Assembly: GCF_004379255.2 (NCBI RefSeq)
Contig: NC_056042.1
Coordinates: 18,399,901 to 18,463,900, forward strand
DNA: 64,000 nt
Source: Salvia splendens
Lineage: Eukaryota > Streptophyta > Magnoliopsida > Lamiales > Lamiaceae
Direction of reading: 5' to 3'
Positions 32,145-44,281 of the stretch are shown here, piece after piece. The notes under the pieces are model-generated. The model searched no databases and was not told the origin of the DNA. It saw nothing but the letters and a program-made list of their open reading frames with translations. Both the position numbers and the translations under genes were made by a program. Position 1 is the stretch's first letter. Each line of letters opens with the position of its first letter.

Positions 32145-32690
32145 GCCCACTGAGTATGGATGACATAACTATTATCAAATGTTTTCGGCATGAGCCCACT
32201 GAGTATATTAAGTACTCAGCCCTGCATGTGTTTTCCCTATGTGCAGGTTGAGCAGTGATGTTGCGGCGGATGTTGAGTCGGGCTTTAAGAATTTATGGAT
32301 GCGTCGTGTCTGCATACATAGGCGTCATCCTATGACTCTCTTTAGATAACTTATTTCTGCTGCCTCGTTTGAAATTGTTTTTCTAAAAGTCTTCCATTTT
32401 ACCCCATACTGTTTTATGACATTAAATACTATTATCAAATGTTTTCGGCATGAGCCCACTGAGTATATTAAGTACTCAGCCCTGCATGTGTTTTCCCTAT
32501 GTGCAGGTTGAGCAGTGATGTTGCGGCGGATGTTAAGTCGGGCTTTAAGAATTTATGGATGCGTCGTGTCTGCATACATAGGCGTCATCATATGACTCTC
32601 TTTAGATAACTTATTTCCGCTGCCTCGTTTGAAATTGTTTTTCTAAAAGTTTTTCGTTTTACCCCATACTGTTTTATGACATTAAATACC
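32145..32690 (+). repeat. 260-bp tandem duplication of family T LTR 3' segment
   Basis: Copies 32,168-32,427 and 32,428-32,689 both begin actattatcaaatgttttcg and end gacattaaata, with very few differences. A further copy of the first ~110 bases sits at 20,160-20,268, on the other side of Gypsy-1. The segment matches 8,350-8,600 and (inverted) 53,180-53,290 of the LTR family. The LTR 3' terminus is missing. Confidence 0.85.
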
Positions 32691-33009
32691 TTGAGATATT
32701 AATTCGATTCCATCTTATGTTCATGACCTATCTTATGTTCTTTCAAGCTCCATGGGGATGATCCTAACCAATTGTTGCAAGTTAGTGAGATTCAAATTAA
32801 AAATCGAGCTGAAATTGTAATTCTAGTTTCCTTGAGAGATTTTGGAACTCTTCGAATTTAAAGCATTTTTTTACAGTGGTTGTATAATTCGAAATCGGTT
32901 CATATCCAAGTTAAGACTGTTTGATTAAATTTTGAGTTCTTGATTCATATTCTGAGTTCTTGATGCAACACTTCAATGAAAGGTAAAAGCTTGATCTTTT
33001 AACATACAA
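32691..33009. other. no feature recognised
   Basis: AT-rich sequence between the LTR duplication and a gypsy RT fragment. Translations show only short frames; it may be decayed gypsy pol, but no motif is clear. Confidence 0.35.
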
Positions 33010-33130
33010 ATGGAGTTTATCATTGACTTGGAACCTGGATCTGTGCCAGTATCGAAAGCACCATACCGAATGGCCCCTAAGGAGTTGTGGCGGGACTTGA
33101 AAAGAGGCGAAAATGCGATTAGAATGCGGA
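33010..33130 (+). pseudogene. chromovirus-type gypsy RT N-terminal fragment
   Basis: MEFIIDLEPGSVPVSKAPYR followed by MAPKEL is the hallmark of the segment just before the RT fingers in Tekay/CRM-type gypsy polyproteins. Homology ends after about 28 residues; the rest of the 75-residue frame is unrelated. It is on the plus strand, like the family T LTR at 17.6 kb, and may come from the same lineage. Confidence 0.6.
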
Positions 33131-33164
33131 TCAAGTTATATGGAATGATAACCGAACAGGTCGG

Positions 33165-34288
33165 ATCTGTTAGCAAATTGTCGTTGCCACTTAATCACTG
33201 CAGTCTTGCTCTCGCTCTTTCTTCCTTGCCAAAGTAATTTATAAAATCCCAATTTTGCACAACTTTAACAGTAAAGCGGCAAGTTCAGGGTCGATCCCAC
33301 AGAGAAGTTGGTGTATCGAGTGTGTGAGTAGTGAACAGGGGGGTTGGCTGCTGCCAAGCTTTAACTTGGGAGTTTGTAACTATGGTCTTTACTCTAAGCA
33401 GAATTTAAATAGCTAGCTTGATCAATGGAACTTTAACTACTGGGTCAAGTGAATTGCAGTTAACAGCAGAAAAGTAAATGCGAGAATGTAAACGAAAATA
33501 ACTTTGATTAAACTAAAAACTGAGTACAACGTGAAATTCAAACTAAGCTAACACTTCGGAAGCTAAGAAAGTGGTAAGAACTGAGAAGAATCTCAGCGGG
33601 AAACTTAAGATAACGATAACAGAAATGAGTATTCTGCAGCGCTCCCTTCGGTTGCCCTTTTAAATAAGCTATCTAAGCTAAGCTAGAGAACTGAACTAAA
33701 CTAAGCTAGAGAGTTGAACTAAACTAAGCTAGAGAGCTGAACTACGCCAGATGACTAAGCTAAGCTAAACTAGACGGAAAGTAAAGTGTTCTCCTCTCTT
33801 TTTTTTATGGCACACCTTCTATTTAGAAGCTCGATCTGGCCTCCAGCTGGATAACGATCTTGACATGGAATATTCGGTCATGCTGAGAATGAGCGACTCA
33901 TTGATTGCTAAGTGCCCTTCCTTCTAGAACGACGATGCTTTTAAGTAACAGATTCCTGACTCAGCTCCGTCCTTGCGTCTCATAAGCTAGCACGTGTCCC
34001 CTTCTAGAACGTCGTCCTTGATAACAGATTGGTGCGCCATATCCAGCTCATTTCCTCATGTGTTCTTCTTCTAGAAGCCAGCGGTCCCCGCCTAACTGCT
34101 TGATCATTCCCCTTGATCAACTCCCCCGATTCTTGGCCTTTTATTGCCTTTTGTACTTGCTTGATCAGTTCGGCCTTGCTGCCTTGGTCAAGTGGCATTT
34201 CTGCACATTTAACACTTGTTTTGCGCGATAAACCTATCAAGTAGCATACATTTTACCCTTAAACCGATGCATGAAATGAGCCTTATCA
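33165..34288 (-). mobile_element. Athila-like LTR (third family member)
   Basis: The minus strand starts TGATAAGGCTCATTTCATGC at 34,288, directly after an AAGTGTGAGCAG tract at 34,291-34,302. Contains the gggatcgaccct-type U5 phrase near 33,290 and repeated aactaagctagaga units (33,670-33,770). The inner boundary near 33,165 is uncertain. About 130 bases of 3' UTR follow to 34,435 and the rest of that element is gone. Confidence 0.6.
33670..33775. repeat. short tandem repeats of ctaagctagaga
   Basis: Four to five imperfect repeats of ctaagctagagarctgaactaaa inside the LTR, with period about 25 bases. Confidence 0.6.
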
Positions 34289-34302
34289 AACTGCTCACAC
34301 TT

Positions 34303-34689
34303 AAAACATACTTGTCCTAAAGTATAAAGAAAAAGAAAAGAAAAAGATAAGGCAAATTTCAGGTATGGTTTACTTATTTCACATGTAAAAGAAAAAACGA
34401 AAAGAGAAACAAGACCTTAAGATAAAAACACGTATTCACATGCATGCATTAGACCGGATAATTTTCCGACAATCATACCCGAGGTCGAGGTTAATCCATT
34501 TGCTAGTAGCTTGTATTCCTTCTCTTTTGATTTTGTTTGATAAAGGTGTCAGCTTGTCAACATTGCTCAATTTAAAAACCACTGTTGGAACCCGATTGCT
34601 TAACTTGATCCTGTGCCGAAAAGCAAATGTTGCATATTTAATGGGACGGAGGGAGTACATCCTAATTTATGTAGGCTACAATAGACAAT
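34303..34689. other. truncated 3' UTR, unassigned sequence and a Stowaway terminus
   Basis: 34,303-34,435 continues the 3' UTR of the preceding LTR. The next ~170 bases are unassigned. GGGACGGAGGGAGTA at 34,643-34,657 is a classic Stowaway terminal inverted repeat, but no partner end is visible, so only a fragment of that MITE remains. Confidence 0.5.
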
Positions 34690-37009
34690 ATACAGATCGA
34701 CTTAGGCAAAAATGGCAGGTGAGAATATAATTCTCTCTGGGCATAACTCTTTGCCATTATTCTAGCCTTTTGAGATCCATGCTTACACTTGCAGGTCGAC
34801 TAGCTCCCACTGACTGAAATAGTCTATGGGTAGTATCGCAAGTCTTGCAAACATTCTTGTCTATTTAAGATTGTTATTCAGAATCTATCATCTTATCAAG
34901 AATGATTATCTTCATAAGTCATTGCGTCCTTATAGTTACATGGATTATGTTCAAGTTGATCTAAGACTGAGTCTTAAGACTCTTTTAGACCCATGAACTT
35001 ATTATGTTCGCAAAGAACGCTCCCACTACGGCACGACTCTTACAATCTTAGGTACAAACGTTGATTTTCTAAGTGCATAAGTTTCTAATGGTATGACATC
35101 TTGGTTAAGATGAAAAATAGATATTCTCATTATCTTGAGAATTATCATGTTTGTTAGGCTTGTAGTTCTCCTCATAATCTTCATCAAAGAATCTAGTATT
35201 CGTGTAAACAAACACATATCTTGCCATGAAGATTATAGAACCTGTACCTTTTCTATCATTTGGGACAACCTTAAAACATACCTTAGTACACAACTCCAAT
35301 TACTTGGATACCTTTTCCAAAACATGTGTTGGAATAACTCCACACCTTGTGATGTGCTAGACTAGACTTGCCTCTAGTCCACAACTCGCGTGTTGTAGAA
35401 GGTGCTGATGTTATGGTAGTTTCTTTAAGGTATAACTCGTTGTTTCCAACGTATATCCCATCAATGATAAGGTGTTATTGAGTAAAACTGTTCACTTATC
35501 GAACTTGTCTTCGAGAGACTTCGATATCTTCTTATATGACTATCCCATTCTTTAGAAGAATGCTTGAAGTAGTCAACTAGGATTTAACTCCCACTACTGA
35601 TCTTAACTCATTTGCTCATCTCCTATGGTGTAAACCATTAAGACTTACTAGTCTTTCTATGTTGCATCTCTATAAGTATTCTGAATCCTTTGAACCACCA
35701 AAGAATTCTAACTTATAGTGCATCAACCAGACTTACTTGACCTTTAAGCTATTTAACAAACAAGTTGTTAAAATCTTGATAGTCACTTGAGTTAGACAAA
35801 ATTAGTTTGAACAATTACTAAGTATTTTCTTGGCCTTATGTTTAAGTACCATAAATACTTTATCATTCATTGTTTAAGAAGTTGAATTGTGGTGTTAAAC
35901 TCAATCTTTTTGCAATTATATTGTTTAGATACTATGATGTACAATTTGTTTTTCTATGGTACTATGACAGATATTCGAATCACATTTCTCAATAATGCAC
36001 GCATTATAAAATGTAATTGAACATCGTAGATTTATAAATGAGTTTAGAAACTGAATATAAATTCATTCTAAACAAGACTGTACCAATAAAACAAAATCTC
36101 TAACATCAAAATTAAAAAATAAAGTGAGCATAAATAAATAGCTCCCAGTGCAACAACTGCCTAACTAGATCTAGATCTCTCTTTTAGAAGTTGCATTGTT
36201 ATCTAAGCCATTATCCTTCTATAGAAGAGGTCAATCTGACTTACAATGCATCTTCTTTTTGCCTTTTCACCTAATTTATCTTGTCTTTCTTGCTTTCAGC
36301 AGACATTGATGACAATTCAGCTCTTCCCTATTTCCATTGCTAGTCTTCTGTTCGATTGAACTGAGACATAGGAAAGATGCAGCCTTAATGAATTCGTCAA
36401 CTATCATGTTATCTTCCTCCAGTAGTAATTAAGTGAATATAATGCTTAAGGTTTCCAACTTTTCAGTAACAACCTTCATATAATCACTTCCTATTACATT
36501 TGGCGATGAACTGAGTGTAGAAAATATTTGAGTAACTGAATCAGAAGATTCCTCAAAACATTCTATCTCTTGTGGATATTCCAATAGAATCTGGACAACG
36601 TCCTTATTGGATATCTCTTTATCATCAATAAAAACCAAGACTTGTCTCACTACTTAAAAGAAAGTAGTTTGATCTTCTTCCTCAAAGAACTTGTCAAGTA
36701 CATGCATAAATGCATTCTCAAACTTTCTTTGTGGAATTTTGTTGAGAAAATGGAGGACATGAATTGGTGAGTACAAACATTCAGTTTTCAGCAATGAGAA
36801 TCTTATCCATTTACATTTTCAGTCTACATAATTTTGGCTTTCGAGTTTGATTTCATTAAGGTTCGCAGACATTATTAAGAATTTGGCTGAGAAGAAATAA
36901 AACTATTTATCACATACTATGCTTGATACATAATCGCAAACAACCACAAAACAATTTATGTATCTCACAACTATTAAAACCAAAATAAGTATGCCTCTAG
37001 GGAGGTCAT
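34690..37009 (-). pseudogene. outer copia-derived element, pol part (split by insertion)
   Basis: Homologous to 39,780-41,850 of the inner element. On the minus strand, decayed copia motifs appear: KARIMAKSYAQRE at 34,732-34,770 (RT entry, family KARLVAKGYAQ) and an integrase-RT linker with FVYTNTRFFDEDYEENYKPN at about 35,110-35,250. Stops occur every few codons and no domain is intact. The segment ends at 37,009 with GTCAT, the target of the inner element, and continues at 45,834. The 3' end of pol and the 3' LTR are missing beyond 34,690. Confidence 0.65.
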
Positions 37010-38562
37010 TGAAGGGGTTGGCAGCGGAAGCGTGCGTTCTAACAGATCACATAATACAGATCTATTTAGCAGATTATTCAGACAAAATCTATTCGCGTAA
37101 TTATCACATGTATCATGCTCATAACTTGAATTTCAAACATGCTTTAGCACAAAAAATCCCTAAAACATGCTTGCTACGGAGTTAGCCAATTTACCTCGTT
37201 GATTCTCCAAAGAATCATCGATTGCTCGCGCCTTCTCGACGATGATCTTCAATACTAGACCACAGATCTTCTGACTGGTGTCCTGAACTGTATTCCGACA
37301 TCAGGGTGGGCTGATCTTATCGAAACACTAGGACTCGAATAAAGAAGACAGAACTTTCTCACGGAGGAGGAGCTGAAGAACTCACGGAGGAGAAAAGAAG
37401 TAGAAAAAATCGATCCTCTTCTAATTAGAGAGAGGGACGAAAATTCTCACACTAAAAAATTGTTTTTATGTCTCTTTTATTCTCTTATTTATAATAGTTC
37501 ATATTGGGCCCAATCAGGGATATATGGAAGGTTTTGGATATGGGCTCCCCCAATTAGCTTTTTACTAATTAAATTGAACCCACAATTTAATACAAGCTTA
37601 TATTAGAATATTACGAGCAGCCACTACAGACGTAATATTGAACTCCCCATCCAAATCTGAAATTATAAGTATTCCGGGTTTCCATTTTATTTATTATTCA
37701 TTTCCCGCGCTTAAGATATAAATGCCCATTAATTAATTAAAGTCTGCTATGGACTTAATTAATTAACATCTTTTTAACTCCAAGAGTAGACTTAGCAAGA
37801 AACACTTATTTATTATTCATAGAGTAATAAAACTCCAACTGCCCAGTTTCCGAATAATAAAACCTTGTTCAAGCTCCTCTTGAGGACATTATCAAACGAG
37901 ACTCACCTCGTGCGCGATTCAATATAATAGCAATCCTAGTACCGCTAGATAATGATCACCACTACCCAATATACCTGGATCGTTGGGTGACGAAAAACCC
38001 GCACCTTTGGTAAGTCAAAGTAGTAGATACTCAATATCGTATGCTCAATGATAACGTACATTGATTAAGAACTAAATATTTATCAAGACACCGTCTTTCA
38101 GTAGATAGCATAAAGACACGTCTTGCTGTTAGATCCATTCAGTGCTATATCACACCAACGTCATCTTATTTCAGTAAGGCTTGGAAATAATCGGACTGAA
38201 ATTGCAACCTTTCACGATAGGTAGCCAAAGCCTATCTAGGTTGTGAAATTATTCTTTTTCTTTTGCAAAGCATTGCATAGAACCGACTGAAGTTACCTTA
38301 AAGTGGACGACGCCCACAACCAGTCTACTAAGCAAAAGACTTAGGCTTTGTTTACTTCTTATGCATTTAAATGTTTATAAAAACATCTTATAAACGCAAA
38401 AGTAAACACAATGTAATAATATACTGATTCTATTCGTGCAAACTGCTCGAATAATACTGAATCGGGTTAAAAGTGGATTGTAGAGTTTTTCCGTATACAA
38501 GCAAGATTCCTATTCGTGCGAATTTGCTCGAAACATGCTTTTCAGTATACTAAACCCTAACA
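37010..38562 (-). repeat. inner element 3' LTR
   Basis: 1,553 bp. A TATA-like tataaata on the minus strand lies near 37,490; the conserved ctacctatcgtgaaaggttgc zone is near 38,210. It differs from the 5' LTR at only scattered positions by eye. Confidence 0.92.
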
Positions 38563-38582
38563 ATCTACCACTTATACTCAAA
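38563..38582 (-). promoter_or_regulatory. inner element polypurine tract
   Basis: Minus strand GAGTATAAGTGGTAGATTG runs into TGTTAGGG. It fits the copia AAGTGGGAGATTG tract with one G-to-T change. A second, unchanged copy-like phrase (ataagtgggagag) lies nearby at about 38,610-38,622. Confidence 0.7.
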
Positions 38583-38599
38583 ACATGCTTTCGAGTATA

Positions 38600-41500
38600 C
38601 CCACTGCCAAAAACTCTCCCACTTATACAGAAACCAGGTATTGGAGCTAGATATATCGAACTACTATTCATTTTACATCATGTTTGAAACATGTTGCCAC
38701 AAAGGCATTTTTCTGTGAAAAATCTGTTTGGTTGTTCTCTGATAATATCTTTTGCGTCACTATGTCTTTATTGCGTTCTTGATCTTTAATTAATTTCATC
38801 TCTCTATGTGATTGCTTAACTTATGATCTCGTGTTCCGCTTGAGTTAGCCTGTGCTAGCGTAAAAATACTCATAGACATACTCAAACTTACGATCAAAGC
38901 TACTAGGAGTATACTCCTAATGAAACACATAAACTGAGGATGACTTACTCGATCACTGATTAGTCATAAGACTTAGTCAGTGTAACCCTAAGGACATTAC
39001 ATGAATGACTGGTAAACTAGAATATAGCGATTAGACTTTCTCAAGTACTATGGTATATTCATTACCTCAATAAAAGTCCTTTGCCATGGTTAATATGATA
39101 TATACTTGCTATGCTAAAGCACAACTAATATCAAACTTAGTACACATCATAGCATACATGAGACATCTATCTGCAGAACTAGTCTCATAATTCTTGTTCT
39201 CACTAAGCGTCAAACGACACTTGTCTAGAGACAAGACAATTCCATCTTGAAAGGTAACAACCATTTCATGGAATTTTCAATGCTAAAATGTTCCAAGCTA
39301 TGTATAGATATATGATTCCTAAGAGCATCTCAACATTCTTTCTAGCAATCTTAAAAACTTAGATGCTTAGAATGTAATTAGTTTCTCTTAAATCCTTTAT
39401 CTTAAACTGGGTAGACAACCAGTTTCCTACGCTAGATGTCAATCTTAGTTGTTTGCAACTTTTATAGATTTCATCGTCGTAGAGTACCAATAATACCATA
39501 TTTAATGCACTTTCAACTTCCTTGTGCATACTACACACTTAAAGAGTACATGTCAAATTCCAAACATTTGACAATCTCGACAAAACACTTATCTCTGATT
39601 TAGATGCTTGCCTAAGACCACAAAGGTCTTCATAAGCTTCCAATCATGTGTTTCTTGCCCTCTATTACATACCTATTAGGATGTTCCATGTAGATGATTT
39701 CTTCAAGACTTCTATTAATAGAAAGTTGTCTTGACAATCATGATACATACATTCTAATTATGTGAGTGCTGATAGACAATAGGATCGAACAAATCTTGGC
39801 ACAAAAACAGCGAGAAGATGATATTTCTCTTAGGGCATAGCCCATTGTCATTGTCTAGCCATTTAAGATCCACATTTACACTTGCAAATGTACTAGCTCC
39901 CACTGACTGACACAACCTGTAGGTAGTATTGCAAGTCTTGTAAAACATGTTGTCTATTTAAGATTGTAGTTTGGAATATATCACCTTTCCTAGGATGAAT
40001 ATCCAAATGAACCAATTCTACATTGTAGTTAAAGGGAATATGTTCAAGTTAATCTAAGACCGAGTCTTGCGACACTCTTAGACCCATGAACCTGTTATGT
40101 TCCTAGGAACGCTCCCACTACGACATGGTTCTAACAATCTTAGGTGTTGAAGTTGATTTTATTAGTGCATAAGCTTTTAATGGTATTAGTCTTTGGTAAC
40201 GTGGTAAATACCATATCTCTCTCTGTACTGAGAGTTATCACGCTGTTAGGCTTTTAGTTCATTTCTTGATCTTCATACAAGAATTCTATCTTTGAAGATT
40301 ACAGAACTAATAATCTTACATCATTTAGGACAGCCTTAAAACATACCTCAGTACACAACTCCAATTACTTGGATACCTTTCCAACATGCGTTGGAACAAC
40401 ATTACACCTTGAGATGTGCTAGACTTGAGTCGCTCTAGTCCACAACTCGTGTTTTGTAGAAGGTACTGACGATGGTAGTTTCTTTAAGGTGTATCTCGTT
40501 GTATCTAACGTTTATCCCATTAATGATAAGATTTTCATGAGTACAACTCATCACTTGATCAAACTTGTCTTAGAAAGACTTTGATTCCCTCTTACATAAC
40601 TATCCCATTCTTTGAAAGAATGCTTGGATTCGTTAATGGAGATTAGACTCCCAATTCTGATCATAACTCTTTGCTCGTCTCCTAATTGGTGTAAACCATT
40701 GAGACTTGCTAGTCTTTCTACGTTGCACTTCTATAAGTATTATGAATCAAATGATTCTAACTCATAGTGCATCGAAAAGACATCCTCGACTTTCAAGCTA
40801 TTTAACAAGTTGTTAAAATCTTGATAGTCTAGATCAGTTTGAGCAATAACTAAGTATTTTCTTGGCCTTAAGACTCTGAGCCTAAATACTTTATCATTCA
40901 TTGTTTAAGAAGTTGATGTTTTGTTTAATACTCAATCTTGTTGCATCTATATTGTTTCAATACTATGATGTCTTAATCATCAACCATAAAACAATAATTG
41001 AGCATTAATAGCTCCCACTGCAACAAAACCTAACTGGATCAAGATCTCTTACCTAGAAGTTGCATTGTCATGTAAGTCATTGTCCTTCTTTAAAAGAGGT
41101 CAATCCAACTTGCAAAGCATCTTCACTCGCTTTAAACAAATTTTGATGACAATTCAGGCTCTCCTATTTCCATATCTAGTCTTTTGTTCATATGAACTAG
41201 GACTTAGGAAAAATGCAGCCTATATGAATTCGTCATCTATCATGTTACTTTCCTCTAACAGTAATATAACGACTAATATTCTGAAGGTTTTCTACTTTTC
41301 GGTTAAACCTTCTTTTAGTCATTTTTTATTACTCCAGGCGATGACTTGAGTCAGAAACTATTTGAGTGATCAAACGATTCCTCTAAATATTCTGTCCCAT
41401 TAGGATATTCCAATCGAATCATCTTGACAGAATCTACTGATATCCATCTTTCATCGTCAATAACCAAGACTTGTCATGCTACTTAAAAGAAAATAGCTTG

Positions 41501-41900
41501 ACCGTATTCCTTAAAGAACTCGTCAAGTACATGCAAAAAACATTCTCGAACAATCTTCGTAGAATTATGCCGAGGAAATGGAGGACATGAATCATTGAGT
41601 ATAAACTCCCAGTTTTAGCGATGAGAATCTTATCCATTTACATTTCCAGTCTACATAATTTTGGCATTCGAGTTTATACCTTTAAGATCGCAGACAAGAT
41701 ATAAATGACATAATGAAGATTTGGCAAATAAACTTATTATCACATACTCATGCTCAATACATAATCGCAAATAACCACAAAACAATTATGTATCTTGCAA
41801 CTGTAAAATTAAAATTTTGTACCCTCCAGAGGAAGTCAATACGCATTAAAATCTTACAATTTTACTGGTCACAACACCGACGAATAGTCCAGAGACCACA
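38600..41900 (-). pseudogene. inner element copia pol, heavily decayed
   Basis: Read on the minus strand across frames: the end of integrase and its linker (about 40,300), an RT entry region near 39,860, a VKTTF motif (about 39,720; family DVKTTFLNG), a KKHMIGSL stretch like KEHMVCKLKKS (about 39,640), a YISY/TMAKG zone near 39,090, and NHIEREMKLIKDQ (38,771-38,815) matching the RNase H end KHIERKYHLIRD. No frame is open for more than about 65 codons. Order (integrase, RT, RNase H) is that of copia. Product would be non-functional, so mobility must have come from another element. Confidence 0.6.
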
Positions 41901-42058
41901 GAGTGGCATGACCGCCTAATGTTGCCTAAGCACGACCACCGAATTTAGCATTACAGAGTCTCATTTCTACAACACACTCCCATAACAATGCTCATGTGCT
42001 GCTAACAAGATCAAGCTATCTCATAAATTCTGTGTGAACTTCTGAATCTTACAGTTTC

Positions 42059-42203
42059 TTAGGATTATTGTCCCCACAGAGCAGGTGGCGATAATATTGG
42101 AAACCACATTCTAGTTCATACTATTTATCTTCGAGAAATCCGCCCTCATGAACTTGCTATTTGTTAGGATTATTGTCCCCACAGAGCAGGTGGCGATAAT
42201 ATT
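42059..42203. repeat. duplicated 40-mer with small hairpin (inner element)
   Basis: The segment ttaggattattgtcccc...gataatatt occurs at 42,059-42,098 and 42,164-42,203 without change, 105 bases apart. A CCAC-agagcag-GTGG inverted pair sits in its centre. The outer element has the pair at 46,065-46,103 and 46,171-46,210, 106 apart. Confidence 0.8.
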
Positions 42204-42399
42204 AGAAAAAAGCTTCATAAATTGCAGACCAATTGATGGAGACCATATACAACGCACTTGTTGTAATTATCGCTTAGATATTTTATATGGTTTTTGCATA
42301 ATTATCACATAAGCAGATAAGGCACATAATCCACTTAAAATAGATAAACACCAAATAAACAGATAATTCCATTTAATGCATGGCATTTACACACGCTGG

Positions 42400-43350
42400 A
42401 TAATTAACGACAATTATTTAATCTAATCAAAGGAGAATCAATTAAATAATTATGTTTTATCTTGGATAATTATTATCCTTAATCATTTAGGATTTATCAA
42501 GATAGTGTTAACTATCTAAATCCATTTAGGATCATTCTAGATTTTATTTCGATAAAATCAATTCCTTCAATTCAAGATAATGTTGATCTAGGATTATCAT
42601 TATTTAAATCGTTCTAGGATATTGCTAGACATAAACGATTCCATCATAATCCATACGATAAATAAAATCCAACCAACCAAGATTTATACAAATCTTAATT
42701 CTATTTAGAATAGATATCTAGAATATATTATACATTACTTAGGATTTCTAAGATAAATAAGTTTATCTAAATCCAATTAAATAAGGATTTTCTTATATAT
42801 ATTATCTTTATCCTAATCTATCTAGGATATAAATCCAATAGATAAGAATAACATGGATTAATGTTTATTTTAATCCATCTAGGATTTGTCTTTAATAGAA
42901 TTAAATCTATTAAAATCCATTGGATAAAATAAATAAATTAATATATATCTTTATCATAATTCATCTAGGATTTATGTTGGAGTAAATCCATATAAATCCA
43001 TAGAATAAGATAACATTATATTATAATTATTCAAATCTATCTAAGATTTATCTAGGAATAAATCCACATAAATCTGTAAGATAAGAATAAAATATTATAT
43101 TATTACTATCCAAATCCATCTAGAATTTAACTATGAATAAATTCATATAAATTCATAGGATAAGAATAAAATAATATTATCATTATCTAAATCCAACTGG
43201 GATTTGTCTCGGAATAAATCCATATAAATCCATAGGATATAGATAAAATTAGATTATTATTTTCTAAGTATAACTAGGATTTATCTAGGAATAAAATCCA
43301 TATAAATTCATTTAATAAGGAAAGAATCTAATTAATCCATGATTTGATAC
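42400..43350. repeat. AT-rich ~77-bp tandem repeat (inner element)
   Basis: Successive ctaggattt-type anchors at 42,879, 42,965, 43,041, 43,120, 43,197 and 43,274 are 86, 76, 79, 77 and 77 bases apart. Unit text: atccatctaggatttatct, then aataaatccatataaatcc, then ataggataagaataaaa. Earlier units (42,400-42,880) are more diverged. No coding potential. Confidence 0.8.
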
Positions 43351-43619
43351 AAAATCAAATGTTATATAATACATAAAATCCACAAAAGATATATTCCAAT
43401 CTTGTTTCCATATTTATCTTGAATCTAGATGAATATTAGGAAATTATTAAATTATTCTCATCCATATCATCTAGGAATAAAAAATATTATTTATTTCCAC
43501 AGATATAGATAATAAGAAAAATATTCCTAAAATCAAGGCAAATCTTCCATAAAGATTTTATTTCCCTTAAATAATAATATTTTAATGATATCTTTTAATA
43601 AAATAATTAAATAATTATT

Positions 43620-44130
43620 AAAATAATCCTTCATCATTATCTCATCGCACGAGGTTCTCACGAACGATGAACGACGAAAATACGACGCGTGCTCTCGGCC
43701 ATGAGCTTGCGCGGCGGCACAGCTCCTCTCGGCCACCAGCTTGTCGCAGTCTCGGCTCTCCCGAGCCTCGATGCTTCCACTCATGCGGCACACGTCGCGC
43801 CAGTCGGCGCGCACGTCTCGACCAGTGGCTCGGAGCTTCGTCTCGCTCCTTCTGCCTAGGGTTTGGGCTCTCGGCGCCTCGGTGTCTCGGCCAGTTCTCG
43901 GTCGAACCGCCGCACCGTGCCAGCCTCCGTGTCGATATCGATGCGGGTTCGTCTGGGGTGCGGTCTCGGCCGGCGGCGCGCATGAGCCCTCACTTGTCTG
44001 CGCGTCGCCCCGTGATCGTAGCTCCCCTGCTCCCACTGTCTCGACATCCCTACTTCGATCGCGCGTGGTGCGATCTGCCTCGGTGCGAATGCTGACGGAT
44101 CGCACGTCTCGTACGATCGAAAAATTCAAG
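43620..44130. repeat. GC-rich island next to the PBS (inner element)
   Basis: About 500 bases rich in CG and TCG words within a very AT-rich interior. Long open frames exist on both strands (209 codons on the minus strand, 144 and 142 on the plus), all Arg/Ser/Ala-rich with no domain, which is what GC-rich sequence gives by chance. The outer element has a different GC-rich island in the same place (47,690-48,160). Confidence 0.6.
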
Positions 44131-44266
44131 TTCCTTGATTCGATAGTTCTTGAGTTCATCATGCATAAAAATTAAACAAAACACCAAGAACATGCTTCGC
44201 AATCAATTAACGCATGCATACATGAATTTCGCGAAATTTAAATCCAAATAATCAGAGCCAAAAACT

Positions 44267-44279
44267 GGCTTTGATACCA
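44267..44279 (-). promoter_or_regulatory. inner element primer-binding site
   Basis: Minus strand TGGTATCAAAGCC, 2 bases after the 5' LTR end, complementary in type to initiator Met tRNA (TGGTATCAGAGCC) with one change. Confidence 0.85.
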
Positions 44280-44281
44280 AT

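Noticed and set aside
33010..33237. 75-codon frame as a complete small protein
   Set aside because: Only the first ~28 residues match the gypsy RT entry segment; the rest is unrelated read-through.
43667..44175. Overlapping 142-144 codon plus-strand frames in the GC-rich island, as host genes
   Set aside because: Frames are open on both strands, composition is Arg/Ser/Ala-biased with no domain, and the segment lies inside an element with intact LTRs and target duplication. GC-rich sequence lacks stops by chance.
44267..44279. tRNA gene at the PBS-like sequences
   Set aside because: Only the complement of the tRNA 3' end is present; no A/B boxes or cloverleaf around it.
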